Below are positions 1-7,554 of a DNA stretch of 16,311 nt, piece by piece. The position numbers were made by a program, and so were the translations under genes. The first letter of the stretch is position 1; each line of letters begins with the position of its first letter. Source of the stretch: JBPESN01 sp051710625 (GTDB lineage Bacteria > Pseudomonadota > Gammaproteobacteria > Enterobacterales > Enterobacteriaceae). The notes under the pieces were generated by a model that saw only the letters and a program-made list of their open reading frames with translations, did not search any database and was not told where the DNA came from. The DNA lies in assembly GCF_051710625.1 (NCBI RefSeq), contig NZ_JBPESN010000050.1, positions 1 to 16,311 of the forward strand, in the 5' to 3' direction.

Positions 1-147
1 AGCCGCTTATGAAATTACCGACTATATCGTGAGATATTACAGCGCACTCAGGCCACATGAATATAACGGTGGGTTGCCACCAAACGAATCAGAAAATAGA
101 CACTGGAAAAACGCTAACGCGGTGGCCAGTTTTAGTTGACCACTACA
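1..147 (+). mobile_element. IS3-family element, right end of copy 1 (partial)
   Basis: This is the 3' end of an insertion sequence that begins before the window. It matches 8589-8735 almost base for base; differences include gtgagata for gtgggata, ccacatg for ccgcatg and gacactgg for gatactgg. It encodes the last ~45 residues of the transposase OrfB, including ALRPHEYNGGLPPNESEN, ending at TGA 137-139. The terminal sequence CCACTACA at 140-147 is the inverted complement of the TGTAGTGG that starts the other two copies. It directly abuts htpG coding sequence, so this copy inserted into htpG. The left end and any target duplication lie outside the window. Confidence 0.93.
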
Positions 148-875
148 CACAGCGCCTGTGCTTTGTTGATTTTTTCCCAAGTCACGACCTCTTCGCTTCG
201 TCGCTGCCCTCTTCGTCGCTTTTACTACGGGTCTCGATTTCCACCGGCAGCGCAATATGGTCGGAGTGAGTATTTGCCGATAACGCTTTTGAGACGCCAG
301 TCATCAAGGAAGTCGTCTTCGCCCTCGCGCAGGTGCAAGGTGATTTGCGTACCGCGCTCCGGCTTGGTGATATCGGCGATGGTGTAATTCCCCTTCGCCG
401 GCAGATTCCCAGAACACCCCTTCGTCGGGTTTAGCGCCGGCAGCACGGGTGCGGACGGTGACCTTGTCCGCAACAATAAAGGCCGAACAGAAGCCAACGC
501 CGAACTGGCCGATGAGCTAACTGTCTTTTAGCTGATCGGATCCCATTGATTTCAGGAACGCCTTGGTGCCGGATTTGGCAATCGTACCTAAATTGTCAAT
601 CACTTTCTCGCGATGCATGCCGATACCATTATTGCTGAGGGTGATAGTGCGTTTTTCTTTATCGCAGGACAGGCGTACGCGTAACTCGCCATCCCCTTCG
701 TATAAATCGGGCTGTGACAGGGCGCGAAAACGCAATTTGTCCGCCGCTCTGATGCGTTGGAAATCAGCTCGCGCAGGAAAATTTTTTTATTAAAATAAAG
801 GGAATGGATTATCAGATGAAGCAGCCGCTTTACTTCCGATTGAAACCCGCGGGTTTCTTATCCTTTCATACTCAT
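148..875 (-). pseudogene. htpG: htpG pseudogene (Hsp90 chaperone HtpG), 3'-truncated by an IS
   Basis: In its intact form HtpG is the bacterial cytosolic Hsp90, an ATP-dependent dimeric chaperone of about 624 residues. Only the N-terminal ATPase domain region (about 240 residues) remains here. Recognisable pieces are ETRGFQSEVKRLLHL, FLRELISNAS, NPDLYEGDGELRV-like sequence, NLGTIAKSGTKAFL, LIGQFGVGF and LHLREGEDDFLDDWR. Damage includes an ochre stop at codon 4 after MKG (858-860), a one-base loss just after ISNAS near 750, an in-frame TAG at 517-519, a frameshift near 390-400 and another near 270. The IS right end follows KINKAQAL. Start 875 (ATGAGTATGAAAGG) is preferred to 869 because AAGG lies at suitable spacing upstream. 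A heat-shock-like promoter is still visible upstream. The gene cannot make a chaperone. Confidence 0.93.
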
Positions 876-932
876 GTTATACCTTAATCCAAAATGCGAC
901 CAAACAGGCGGTTAAAGACGGCAATGGAGTAC

Positions 933-961
933 AAATAAGGATAAGGGAGGACTATTTCAAG
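933..961 (-). promoter_or_regulatory. Putative sigma-32 heat-shock promoter of htpG
   Basis: Read on the minus strand, CTTGAAA (955-961) is followed after exactly 14 bases by CCTTATTT (933-940). This resembles the sigma-32 pattern CTTGAAA-N13-14-CCCCATNT, with two mismatches in the -10 element. It lies about 60 bases upstream of the htpG start, and htpG is a classic sigma-32 gene in E. coli. The site now drives only a pseudogene. No transcript is shown, so this is a motif call. Confidence 0.55.
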
Positions 962-976
962 CGGAAGGTGAAAAAA

Positions 977-1002
977 GCGTACCCCCGGCCGGCGGACCGG
1001 CC
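977..1002 (-). terminator. Possible weak terminator after recR
   Basis: GGCCGG (987-992) and CCGGCC (997-1002) form a perfect 6-bp GC stem with a 4-base loop, 11 bases past the recR stop. On the minus strand a run of T lies about 10 bases beyond the stem rather than directly after it, so the hairpin is clear but efficient intrinsic termination is doubtful. It separates the recR pseudogene from the htpG promoter. Confidence 0.35.
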
Positions 1003-1012
1003 CAAAGTGGCG

Positions 1013-1623
1013 TCAGAACTTGATGGGATGACGGCCCGCCAGCGAATGGGACAGCGTGGTGCTGTCCACCATTTCAAGTTCGCCGCCTACCGGGCACGCC
1101 ATGGGCGATACGGCTGGCCATGACACCGTAATGCGCGCACATTTCAGCGATATAGTTGGCTGTCGCCTCCCCCTTTTACCGTCGGGTTGGTGGCCAGGAT
1201 GACCTCCTCAATGCTTTCGTTCTCAAGCCGCTCCTGCAGCCGCCCGAGACCGATGTCGTCCGGGCCCGATACCATCGAGAGGTGACAGGTGCCCCATCAG
1301 CACAAAATAGCGCCCGGCGAACTGGCCGGTCTACTCAATAGTATGGATGTCCGCCGGGCTTTCCACCACACGCAGATTTGGCCCGACTGCTGCCGGCGGG
1401 GATTGGCGCAAATCGTGCAGACAGGCTGCTCGGTGAAGGTGTGGCAATCCGCACAATGGCCAATTTCCGACATCGCGCGGGTCAGCGCCTGCGCCAGAGG
1501 CATCGCGCCGCTGCGATCGCGCTGCAGTAAATGGAAAACCATACACTGCGCCGATTTCGGCCCGATGCCCTGCAGGCAGCGCAAGGCCTTCGTCAATGCC
1601 TCCAGTAAGGGACTGGTTTGCAT
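1013..1623 (-). pseudogene. recR: recR pseudogene (recombination mediator RecR)
   Basis: RecR works with RecF and RecO to load RecA on gapped DNA; the intact protein is about 201 residues. The first ~85 residues read cleanly: MQTSPLLEALTKALRCLQGI, the helix-hairpin-helix-like GIGPKSAQ, and the four-cysteine zinc finger around CADCHTF and VCTICANPRR. The frame is then lost. I see an extra base at about 1363-1372 (ICV/VESPADI), a TAG replacing the Gln codon of IEQTG at 1331-1333, and extra bases at about 1258-1266 (GPDD), 1166-1176 (TVEGE, a G-rich run) and 1088-1093 (VPVGG). Homology continues in shifting frames to LAGRHPIKF and a TGA at 1013-1015. The start ATG shares one base with the ybaB stop (TGATG), the usual ybaB-recR coupling. 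Only a 108-residue product without the Toprim domain could be made. Confidence 0.93.
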
Positions 1624-1952
1624 CAGCACGGCATTTTAAAACCAGGAGGAAGCTGCATGCCGCTGGAAACAGCGGCCATTTTTTCCTTCTGGGTTTCGGC
1701 AATACGGCGGGCGGCATCGTTGAACGCCGCAGCGATCAGATCTTCCAACATATCTTTGTCATCGTCCAGCAGACTGGGATCGACTTCGACACGGCGGCAA
1801 TTGTGCGCGCCATTAATTGTGACCTTGACCAGGCCGGCACCCGACTCCCCTGTCACCTCCAGCTGCGCGATCTCTTCTTGCATCCGCTGCATTTTTTCCT
1901 GCATTTGCTGGGCCTGTTTCATCAGGTTACCCATTCCGCCTTTACCAAACAT
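1623..1952 (-). CDS. ybaB: YbaB/EbfC family nucleoid-associated protein
   Basis: A 109-residue protein matching E. coli YbaB over its full length: MFGKGGMGNLMKQAQQMQEK at the start, then EVTGESGAGLVKVTINGAHN, and SSGMQLPPGFKMP at the end. The family forms dimers that bind DNA and is linked to nucleoid structure; the exact role is unsettled. The N-terminal third is a Gln/Met-rich helix. The ATG at 1952 is preferred over an upstream in-frame ATG at 1973 because it gives the family N-terminus MFGKGG and has AGGAGA at good spacing. It lies between dnaX (about 60 bases upstream) and recR (one-base overlap), the conserved dnaX-ybaB-recR unit. The last residue is Cys where E. coli has Phe. It looks functional although its partner recR is dead. 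Confidence 0.93.
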   Translation of the reverse strand: MFGKGGMGNLMKQAQQMQEKMQRMQEEIAQLEVTGESGAGLVKVTINGAHNCRRVEVDPSLLDDDKDMLEDLIAAAFNDAARRIAETQKEKMAAVSSGMQLPPGFKMPC

Positions 1953-2011
1953 AGTCTCCTCTCTTAGTTGCATCGGGCCGCACTGGAGGCGTCTTGCCGC
2001 AGCGCGGCGGG

Positions 2012-4399
2012 TTATACGGGCCGGATGCTGTCTTCATCCAGCTCGGCGTCGAAAAAGCGTCGCAGCATCTGAATGTGCGCATCGTTCAGAATCGCTTCCC
2101 GCGCCCGCATCAGTTTCTCTTCATAAATCGCCTGGCGCCATTCCAATGGCGTTTTCATCGCCGGATTATCATCTTCCGTTACGGTTAATTCAACCGGCGC
2201 CCCCAGTTCGGCGCTCAGCGCGGCGCACAGGGCGCTTTGCGCCGAGGCCGAGTTTAGATGACGCTGCGAGGCGCGCAGGTGCAAACAGACTTTGCCCGGC
2301 GCCAAATCCTCTTTCCAGGCGTTCAAAGCCAGCTGCTGCACCAGTTTAGGCACCGCCAGACGGTTGACCTGCGCCGCCCAGAGATCGCGTGTCAGCGACT
2401 CTTCGGCCAGGCACAACGCTAGCTCTGGCGTTTTTTCATGCTCCAGCGCCGTGCGCAGCGCCTTCGGGGTCGTTACCGGCTCCGGAGCTGCCTCGTGCTG
2501 TTGGCTGGCACGCCAGCGGTACGCCTGCGGCCGCGGGGCTTTCGCCGGCTCTTCCCGGCCGGCGGCGGGTTGGCGCTGCTGTGCGCGTTCGCCCACGGTG
2601 GCCAGCCGCTCCAGCGCGGTGACTGCGGTTTTTTGGCGCGCCGGCGGCGGTTCATCCTTTTTTATTTTTTGGCTTTCCTGCCGCTTTAATAGGGCGGTGC
2701 GGGCCTGCAAAAGCTGCGTGGTCGCATCCGGCAACGGGCTATCGCCTTTAGAAGACGGCGCGAAAGATGCCCGCAACGCGTCCTTCTCAGGCCTCAGCAC
2801 GCCGTCTTGCCACTCGCCCTGGGCTTCATCATCATCGAAGCCGCTGGCGGCATAGGCCTGCATTAAACTCTCTTCGTCGCTATCGACCCGGCTGGGCTGA
2901 CGACCGCCAGACGACGACGAGGTCTGCGCGCCAGTCAATGATCCCGCTACCGGAGCAGTGCCGACGCTAAGGCCGCCCTCAGCGACGGGCGCAGGCCCCG
3001 GCGCTGCCGGTCCAGCCGCAGGATTGGCGCGCGTATTCTGCCTCTTTACCACTGCCGGTTGCTGGCCGGCGCCAGCACCGCCGGAGAAGAAGAACGACTC
3101 GGGCACCCCCTGCGCTGGCGTCGCCGCGTTCGCGCCGGCGCGCCTGGCATTGTCAAGCGCTAATTGCGCCGGTGCAGGCCTGGCAGCGGACGCGTCCGGG
3201 GCACCGACTGCTGCGGCCGCGCCGGTGGCAGTGCTGTCGTGGCGCCCGGTAGCGCCGAATTCAGCCGTTTTTTTTCCCGTGCTGGCGGCGGTCGTCACCG
3301 TTCCCACCTCGGCGGGATGGAACGCCAGCGCGCGCAGCAGCGTCATTTCCACCCCCATCCGGGGATGCGGCGCAAAGGGCAACTCCTTGCGCCCGATAAG
3401 CAGGGTCTGATAGTACAGTTGCAGATCGGCCGGCGGCAAACGCCGGGCCAGGTCGCGCAAACGCGGTACGCTGCCCGGATCGTCCTCATCATTCAACTGG
3501 TCGGGCACCAGCTGGCCCAGCGCCAGACGGTGCAGTAAAGAAAGCATCTCGACAAGCAGACTTTCCCAATCCATACCGCGGGCAGCGCATTGCGCAAGTT
3601 GTGCCATCATCGCGCCGCCGTCGGCGGCGGCCAGCGCCTCGATAAGCGCCAGCGGCTGCTCGGTGTTAAGCGTTCCGAGCATCAGACTTACCGCCTCGGC
3701 GCTCACCTCCCCCTGTCCCATGGCGATGGCCTGGTCGGTCAGACTGAGGGCGTCGCGCATGCTGCCGTCGGCGGCGCGGGCCAGCAGCTGCAGCGCGCGT
3801 GGCTCGGCAACGATCCGCTCCTGCTGCAAGACGGAGGACAGCTGGTTGCGGATCTGCTCAACATCGAACGCCTTTAAATGGAATTGCAGACAGCGGGAAA
3901 GGATAGTCACCGGCAGTTTTTGCGGATCGGTGGTGGCCAGTAAAAACTTGACGTGTGCCGGCGGTTCCTCAAGGATTTTCAGCAAAGCGTTAAAACTGTG
4001 GCGGGACAGCATATGCACTTCATCGATCAGATACACCTTGAAGCGGCCGCGCGCCGGGGCATATTGAACGTTATCCAGCAGCTCACGGGTGTCTTCAACT
4101 TTAGTGCGCGAGGCGGCATCGATTTCAATCAGATCGACAAAGCGGCCCTGCTCGATTTCCCGGCAATTATCACATTGGCCGCAGGGGGTGGCGGTGATAC
4201 CGGTTTCGCAGTTCAGCCCTTTGGCCAGCAGACGGGCAATCGTGGTTTTACCCACGCCGCGGGTGCCGGATAAAAGATAGGCATGATGAATCCTGCCCAA
4301 TGAAAGGCCGTTCGCCAGCGCCGTCAGGACATGCTCCTGGCCTACTACATCGGCAAATGTTTGCGGACGCCACTTACGGGCAAGCACCTGATAGCTCAT
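2012..4399 (-). CDS. dnaX: DNA polymerase III subunit tau/gamma
   Basis: Encodes the clamp-loader ATPase and replisome organiser. The 795-residue tau frame has the Walker A GTRGVGKT (45-52), four zinc-finger cysteines (64, 73, 76, 79), Walker B VYLIDEVH (122-129) and the LSRC motif (167-170). Domain III extends to about 360. A long Ala/Pro/Gly/Gln-rich linker covers about 370-650, followed by the tau-specific C-terminus that binds DnaB and the alpha subunit, ending FDAELDEDSIRPV. E. coli tau is 643 residues; the excess lies in the linker. A slippery site at 2657-2663 is predicted to make a gamma product of 582 residues. apt lies upstream and ybaB downstream on the same strand. No strong Shine-Dalgarno is visible. 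The frame is intact, in contrast to recR and htpG. Confidence 0.97.
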   Translation of the reverse strand: MSYQVLARKWRPQTFADVVGQEHVLTALANGLSLGRIHHAYLLSGTRGVGKTTIARLLAKGLNCETGITATPCGQCDNCREIEQGRFVDLIEIDAASRTKVEDTRELLDNVQYAPARGRFKVYLIDEVHMLSRHSFNALLKILEEPPAHVKFLLATTDPQKLPVTILSRCLQFHLKAFDVEQIRNQLSSVLQQERIVAEPRALQLLARAADGSMRDALSLTDQAIAMGQGEVSAEAVSLMLGTLNTEQPLALIEALAAADGGAMMAQLAQCAARGMDWESLLVEMLSLLHRLALGQLVPDQLNDEDDPGSVPRLRDLARRLPPADLQLYYQTLLIGRKELPFAPHPRMGVEMTLLRALAFHPAEVGTVTTAASTGKKTAEFGATGRHDSTATGAAAAVGAPDASAARPAPAQLALDNARRAGANAATPAQGVPESFFFSGGAGAGQQPAVVKRQNTRANPAAGPAAPGPAPVAEGGLSVGTAPVAGSLTGAQTSSSSGGRQPSRVDSDEESLMQAYAASGFDDDEAQGEWQDGVLRPEKDALRASFAPSSKGDSPLPDATTQLLQARTALLKRQESQKIKKDEPPPARQKTAVTALERLATVGERAQQRQPAAGREEPAKAPRPQAYRWRASQQHEAAPEPVTTPKALRTALEHEKTPELALCLAEESLTRDLWAAQVNRLAVPKLVQQLALNAWKEDLAPGKVCLHLRASQRHLNSASAQSALCAALSAELGAPVELTVTEDDNPAMKTPLEWRQAIYEEKLMRAREAILNDAHIQMLRRFFDAELDEDSIRPV
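2652..2663 (-). promoter_or_regulatory. dnaX programmed -1 frameshift site
   Basis: On the minus strand the codons ATA AAA AAG GAT GAA contain A-AAA-AAG at 2663-2657, codon 579 onward. Slipping back one base gives AAA AAA GGA TGA, so gamma would end with Gly and stop at 2654-2652, two codons past the slip. This parallels E. coli dnaX, where the same heptamer gives Glu-stop. An AGGA lies about 12 bases upstream, in place of the stimulating Shine-Dalgarno of E. coli. GC-rich sequence that could fold follows immediately. The site is seen directly; its use is inferred. Confidence 0.8.
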
Positions 4400-4473
4400 G
4401 AGTCGCGATTTACGTCGGGGGAACAGAGGGCCATGCTAACACAGCCCCGCACCGCAGCGCGAGGCTGTTGTCA

Positions 4474-5025
4474 TCAATGGCCAGGGAAGAGTACCAGGCT
4501 ATGACTGGCTACGCCGATACTGTTAAGAAGCGTTTCACCCCCGAGGTCGGCCAAATTGATAACGAAGGCCGCATCCTGCACCTCGCCGCCGAGCCGCCGA
4601 ATCAGTTTCACCGTGGCGCAGATAGTCCCTCCCGTGGCCAGCAGATCGTCCACCACCAGTACTTTATCGCCGGGGACTATAGCGTCTTTATGGATTTCGA
4701 GGCTGTCGGTGCCATATTCCAGCACATAGTTTTCACTGATGGTTTCACGCGGCAGCTTGCCGGGCTTGCGCACCGGAACAAACCCCAGCCCCAACGCCAG
4801 CGCGACCGGTGCGCCGAACAGAAATCCACGCGCTTCGGTGCCAACGATTTTCGTCAGGCCGGCATCGCGAAAGCGATCGGCCAACAGCGCAATGCTGGCG
4901 GCATAGGCGCGCGAGTTTTCCAGCAGGCTGGTGACATCGCGAAACAGAATGCCGGGTTTCGGATAGTCCGGAAGCGATTTGATGTTTTGCTTGATTAATG
5001 CTAATTGTTGTTCCGTAGCGGTCAT
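4474..5025 (-). CDS. apt: Adenine phosphoribosyltransferase
   Basis: Catalyses adenine + PRPP to AMP + pyrophosphate, the purine salvage step, in the cytoplasm. The 183-residue length equals that of E. coli Apt. The type I phosphoribosyltransferase PRPP motif VLVVDDLLATGGT is at 122-134. Other family marks are SLPDYPKPGILFRDVTSLL (17-35), the EARGFLFGAP segment (64-73) and RKPGKLPRE (87-94), which includes the flexible loop. The start ATG at 5025 gives the family N-terminus MTATEQQLALIK. It sits upstream of dnaX with a 74-base gap, as in E. coli, and diverges from priC. Purine salvage is plausible for a host-dependent bacterium, but that is inference. No lesion is seen. Confidence 0.96.
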   Translation of the reverse strand: MTATEQQLALIKQNIKSLPDYPKPGILFRDVTSLLENSRAYAASIALLADRFRDAGLTKIVGTEARGFLFGAPVALALGLGFVPVRKPGKLPRETISENYVLEYGTDSLEIHKDAIVPGDKVLVVDDLLATGGTICATVKLIRRLGGEVQDAAFVINLADLGGETLLNSIGVASHSLVLFPGH

Positions 5026-5287
5026 AGTGGGTATGCCTGGAAAAGCCTCAATTCATCATCAACGCGGCGCCTGTCATGGCTTAAACAAGACTGACCGCGC
5101 ACGAAAGCGCTCAAATCTATGCAAACTACCGCAAAAATGCAACCGCCGGTAAACGTTGAGGAGGCAAATTATTGACGTGGCGCACGCTGCGCCGCCGCGT
5201 CCTCTGCGTTAATGCAGTGCATCACTGAAAATGATGGGGTATTATCATAAAAGTCGACTCCGATGTCATTCATTACAGGTAAATGGC
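5026..5287. other. apt/priC divergent intergenic region; ybaN absent
   Basis: In E. coli this interval carries ybaN. Here no YbaN-like coding sequence is recognisable in any frame, so the gene appears to be deleted. The region should hold the divergent promoters for apt and priC. A TATTAT at 5240-5245 could be a -10 element for priC, but its -35 partner is poor. AGGT just before the priC GTG is the best translation signal. Confidence 0.5.
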
Positions 5288-5821
5288 GTGCACGCATCTC
5301 AACTGATTACCGCCCTTGGCGCCCGACTTAACGAATTAGCCGCACGCATCGACGCTCAGGGGCACCCACTGGTGCAGCAATCCCGTTTCGATCCCCTGTT
5401 GTTCAGCGTACGCGGCAACCGGCTTCAGGATTACCTGTCCGAGAGCCGCGCAACGCTCTCTCATTTGACCAGCGCGGTGGAACAGGGCCGCACCGAGCGC
5501 GTTGCCTGGCTGTCCCAGCGGCTCACCGATCAAATGTTGGCACTCTCCCGCGAGCTGGCCACGCAAAATTTGCTGCACGGACACCCTGCCAGCGCGCCGG
5601 CCGAAGATGTGTATGCCCGCCTGGCCGAATATCAGGATTATAAGCGGCGGCTGCTGGCGATGATCCGCGATCGCGATAGCTTGCGCACCGCTGCAAACGA
5701 TCTCGCCCGTGCTCGGCAGCTACAGCAGGAAATCGCCGCGCTGGAAGGACGTCTTATACGTTGCCGGCAGGCATTGACCCGTCTGGAATATCAAATAGAG
5801 CGCCGCGAACGGGGCGAATAA
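5288..5821 (+). CDS. priC: Primosomal replication protein N'' (PriC)
   Basis: PriC restarts stalled forks by helping load DnaB when the fork has a leading-strand gap. From the GTG at 5288 the product is 177 residues, close to the 175 of E. coli PriC. Shared features are the RFDPLLFSVRG segment near the N-terminus, AVEQGRTERVAWL in the middle, and the basic coiled C-terminal region (EYQDYKRRLLAMIRDR, RLIRCRQALTRLEYQI). The frame is open upstream to an ATG at 5231, but that would add about 19 residues absent from the family. GTG 5288 has AGG eight bases upstream, so I prefer it. ybaM follows 108 bases downstream, the E. coli priC-ybaM order. No lesion is seen. Confidence 0.88.
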   Translation: MHASQLITALGARLNELAARIDAQGHPLVQQSRFDPLLFSVRGNRLQDYLSESRATLSHLTSAVEQGRTERVAWLSQRLTDQMLALSRELATQNLLHGHPASAPAEDVYARLAEYQDYKRRLLAMIRDRDSLRTAANDLARARQLQQEIAALEGRLIRCRQALTRLEYQIERRERGE

Positions 5822-5929
5822 ACAAAATAATTCCTCCGGTGGCACAAATTAGTTACCTATTCATCTTTAAAAATGTAAATAATATCATTTATGCTTCAGT
5901 TTACAGCCTGAGTTGTGCAGGAGAGCGAG

Positions 5930-6079
5930 GTGACCCTCGAAGACGAATCTCCCGAAATCAGATTGGCAATCGATTTGATTATGCTGCTGGAAAAAATGAA
6001 CTGGCGCCGGGAGCTGGTGCTGGCGGCATTGGAAATCGTCAAAAATGATTACTTGCGCAAAACGGATACAGCGGAGTAA
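5930..6079 (+). CDS. ybaM: YbaM family small protein
   Basis: A 49-residue protein starting at GTG 5930 and ending at TAA 6077-6079. The sequence VTLEDESPEIRLAIDLIMLL followed by VLAALEIVKNDYLRK matches E. coli YbaM ([32 protein letters not shown]) along its whole length. AGGAG at 5918-5922 gives a good Shine-Dalgarno. Function is unknown. It is acidic at the N-terminus and probably helical. Its place after priC supports the call. It is easily missed because it is short and uses GTG. mscK, which follows ybaM in E. coli, is gone: the acrR remnant begins only 29 bases later. Confidence 0.85.
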   Translation: MTLEDESPEIRLAIDLIMLLEKMNWRRELVLAALEIVKNDYLRKTDTAE

Positions 6080-6108
6080 GCGTTTTCAGGCTGTGTAAGC
6101 GCAGATCC

Positions 6109-6769
6109 TCAGGCGGAGTGCGGCGCGTCGTTTTGCCCGCAGCGCAACATCGGGCTGATGCGTAGCATGTTGATAAGCCCAAATACCAGGGTGCGCGACT
6201 CGGCTTGCAGATCAAAACTGCCGGGAATGAACAGCCAGTTTTCCATGAGGCCGGTCATGTAAGCGCGCAACATGATCGCCGCACGCCGGTAGTGCAGTGT
6301 TGCGGGTAATTGCTGCTGTTCGATGCAGCGGCTGAGTGTCGCTTCCAGCCGGCCGTAACATTCATCAAACAGTTACGATCGCACTTCCTGGTACTGCGCC
6401 ATTTCACCCACAAATTCGCATTTATAAAACAATATTTCTATAAGCTCACGCCACTGGCGGTTAGAAACGGTAGCGTCAAGAATGTAAATCATTGTCTCGG
6501 TTAACACATAAAGTGGATTGTCTGGATATTTTGTTTGATACTCTGTTTCAAAATCTTGGATCTTACTGTCAGCCGTGTGAAGTATTTCATTGAATAACTC
6601 AGCTTTATTTTTGAAGTGCCAATAAATTGAGCCGCGCGTTACCCCGGCCAGTACCGCGATATCATTCAGTGATGTGGCGGATACCCCTCTCTCTGAGGAA
6701 GGCCTTGATGGCGGCGTCCAGTATATGCAGACAGGTTTCCTAAGCCTGTCGTTTGGTTTTTTGTGCCAT
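6109..6769 (-). pseudogene. acrR: acrR pseudogene (TetR-family efflux repressor)
   Basis: AcrR represses acrAB and its own gene and is released by drugs and bile salts. The remnant spans the whole gene (intact E. coli length 215 residues). It starts MAQKTKRQA at 6769, then hits TAG at codon 10. The helix-turn-helix region VSATSLNDIAVLAGVTRGSI and YWHFKNKAELF is still clear, but a one-base loss near 6685-6695 (REG/VSAT) puts it in another frame. A TAA after QEVRS (6373-6375) interrupts the ligand-binding domain. Homology resumes in the same frame as YRRAAIMLRAYMTGLMENWL and runs to TGA at 6109-6111. No functional repressor can be made. Confidence 0.93.
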
Positions 6770-6796
6770 AGCCCCGTTTTAGCGGGGTCTTTGGAT

Positions 6797-6822
6797 TTAC
6801 ATACATTCTTGAATGTATGTAA
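6797..6822. promoter_or_regulatory. AcrR operator palindrome
   Basis: TTACATACATTC at 6797-6808, a two-base centre TT, then GAATGTATGTAA at 6811-6822 form a perfect inverted repeat with 12-bp arms. It corresponds to the known E. coli AcrR operator (TACATACATT...AATGTATGTA) in the acrR-acrA intergenic region and sits between the same two genes here. Downstream, TATAAC at 6840-6845 may be the acrA -10. The operator is intact although both flanking genes are broken. Confidence 0.9.
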
Positions 6823-6913
6823 CATAGCATAACGAAAAATATAACGCAGCACTGTCTTTGGGGCTTGTGATCACTTGATCAATTTTTTCAAATCGGAATC
6901 TTGGAGTTTATCT

Positions 6914-7480
6914 ATGAACAAAAACAGAGGGCTATTGCCTCTGGCGGGCGTTCTGATGCTTTCCGGCAGTTTTATTCTCGCAGGCTGCGATAATAAAGAG
7001 GCTAACAAAGCAGGAAATCAGCAGCAGGCTCCCGAAGTGGGCGTTGTGACGCTAAAAAAACAAGCACTGAATGTCACTACCGACTTACCCGGGCCGCACA
7101 GTTTCTTTTCGTGTCGCGGAAGTCCGCCCGCAGGTCGATGGTACTATCCTGAAACGTAACTTTGTCGAAGGCAGCGATGTCACGGCAGGTGTGTCTCTGT
7201 ATCAGATTGACCCTGCAACCTATCAGGCCGCCTATAACAGCGCCAAGGGCGATCTGGCCCAGACGCAGGCGAATGCCGGCATTGCCCGGGTGACCGTCAA
7301 CCGCTATAAAAAACTGCTCTCCACCAGCCATGTCAACCGCCAGGACTATGATTAGGCGGTGGCCACCTTGGCGCAAAATGATGCCGCCGTGCAGGCCGCT
7401 CAAGCCGCGCTGGAAACCGCCCGCATTAATCTGGCTTACACCCGCGTCACGTCTCCGATAAGCGGCCGCATCGGCAAATC
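6914..7480 (+). pseudogene. acrA: acrA pseudogene (RND efflux periplasmic adaptor), IS-truncated
   Basis: AcrA is the lipid-anchored adaptor joining the AcrB pump to TolC; intact it is about 397 residues. The start ATG at 6914 has GGAG eight bases upstream. The lipoprotein signal ends in ILAGC. Homology continues through VTTDLPG, then an extra C in the run near 7090-7094 shifts the frame into RTVSFRVAEVRPQVDGTILK. A TAG at 7353-7355 replaces a Gln codon (RQDYDQ). The hairpin/lipoyl part ends at INLAYTRVTSPISGRIGKS, where the IS begins at 7481, about residue 187. The remaining half of acrA and acrB are not found on the other side of the IS. Confidence 0.94.
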
Positions 7481-7554
7481 TGTAGTGGCACACTGAATTT
7501 AGCCACCTAAACAGAGGTGATATGTGCTCACCTTAGAACAACACGGGTGCACCA

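Noticed and set aside
1156..1639. Plus-strand frames over recR
   Set aside because: They are antisense to clear recR homology and have no independent support.
2292..2855. A 187-codon plus-strand frame inside dnaX
   Set aside because: Antisense to the low-complexity DnaX linker, with Ser/Arg/Ala-rich composition and no recognisable domain.
4441..4468. ACAGCC/GGCTGT inverted repeat between apt and dnaX
   Set aside because: Only six base pairs with a 16-base loop and no T run; too weak to call a terminator or attenuator.
5822..5929. A specific ybaM promoter in the AT-rich gap
   Set aside because: Several AT-rich hexamers could serve as -10 elements, but none has a convincing -35 at proper spacing.
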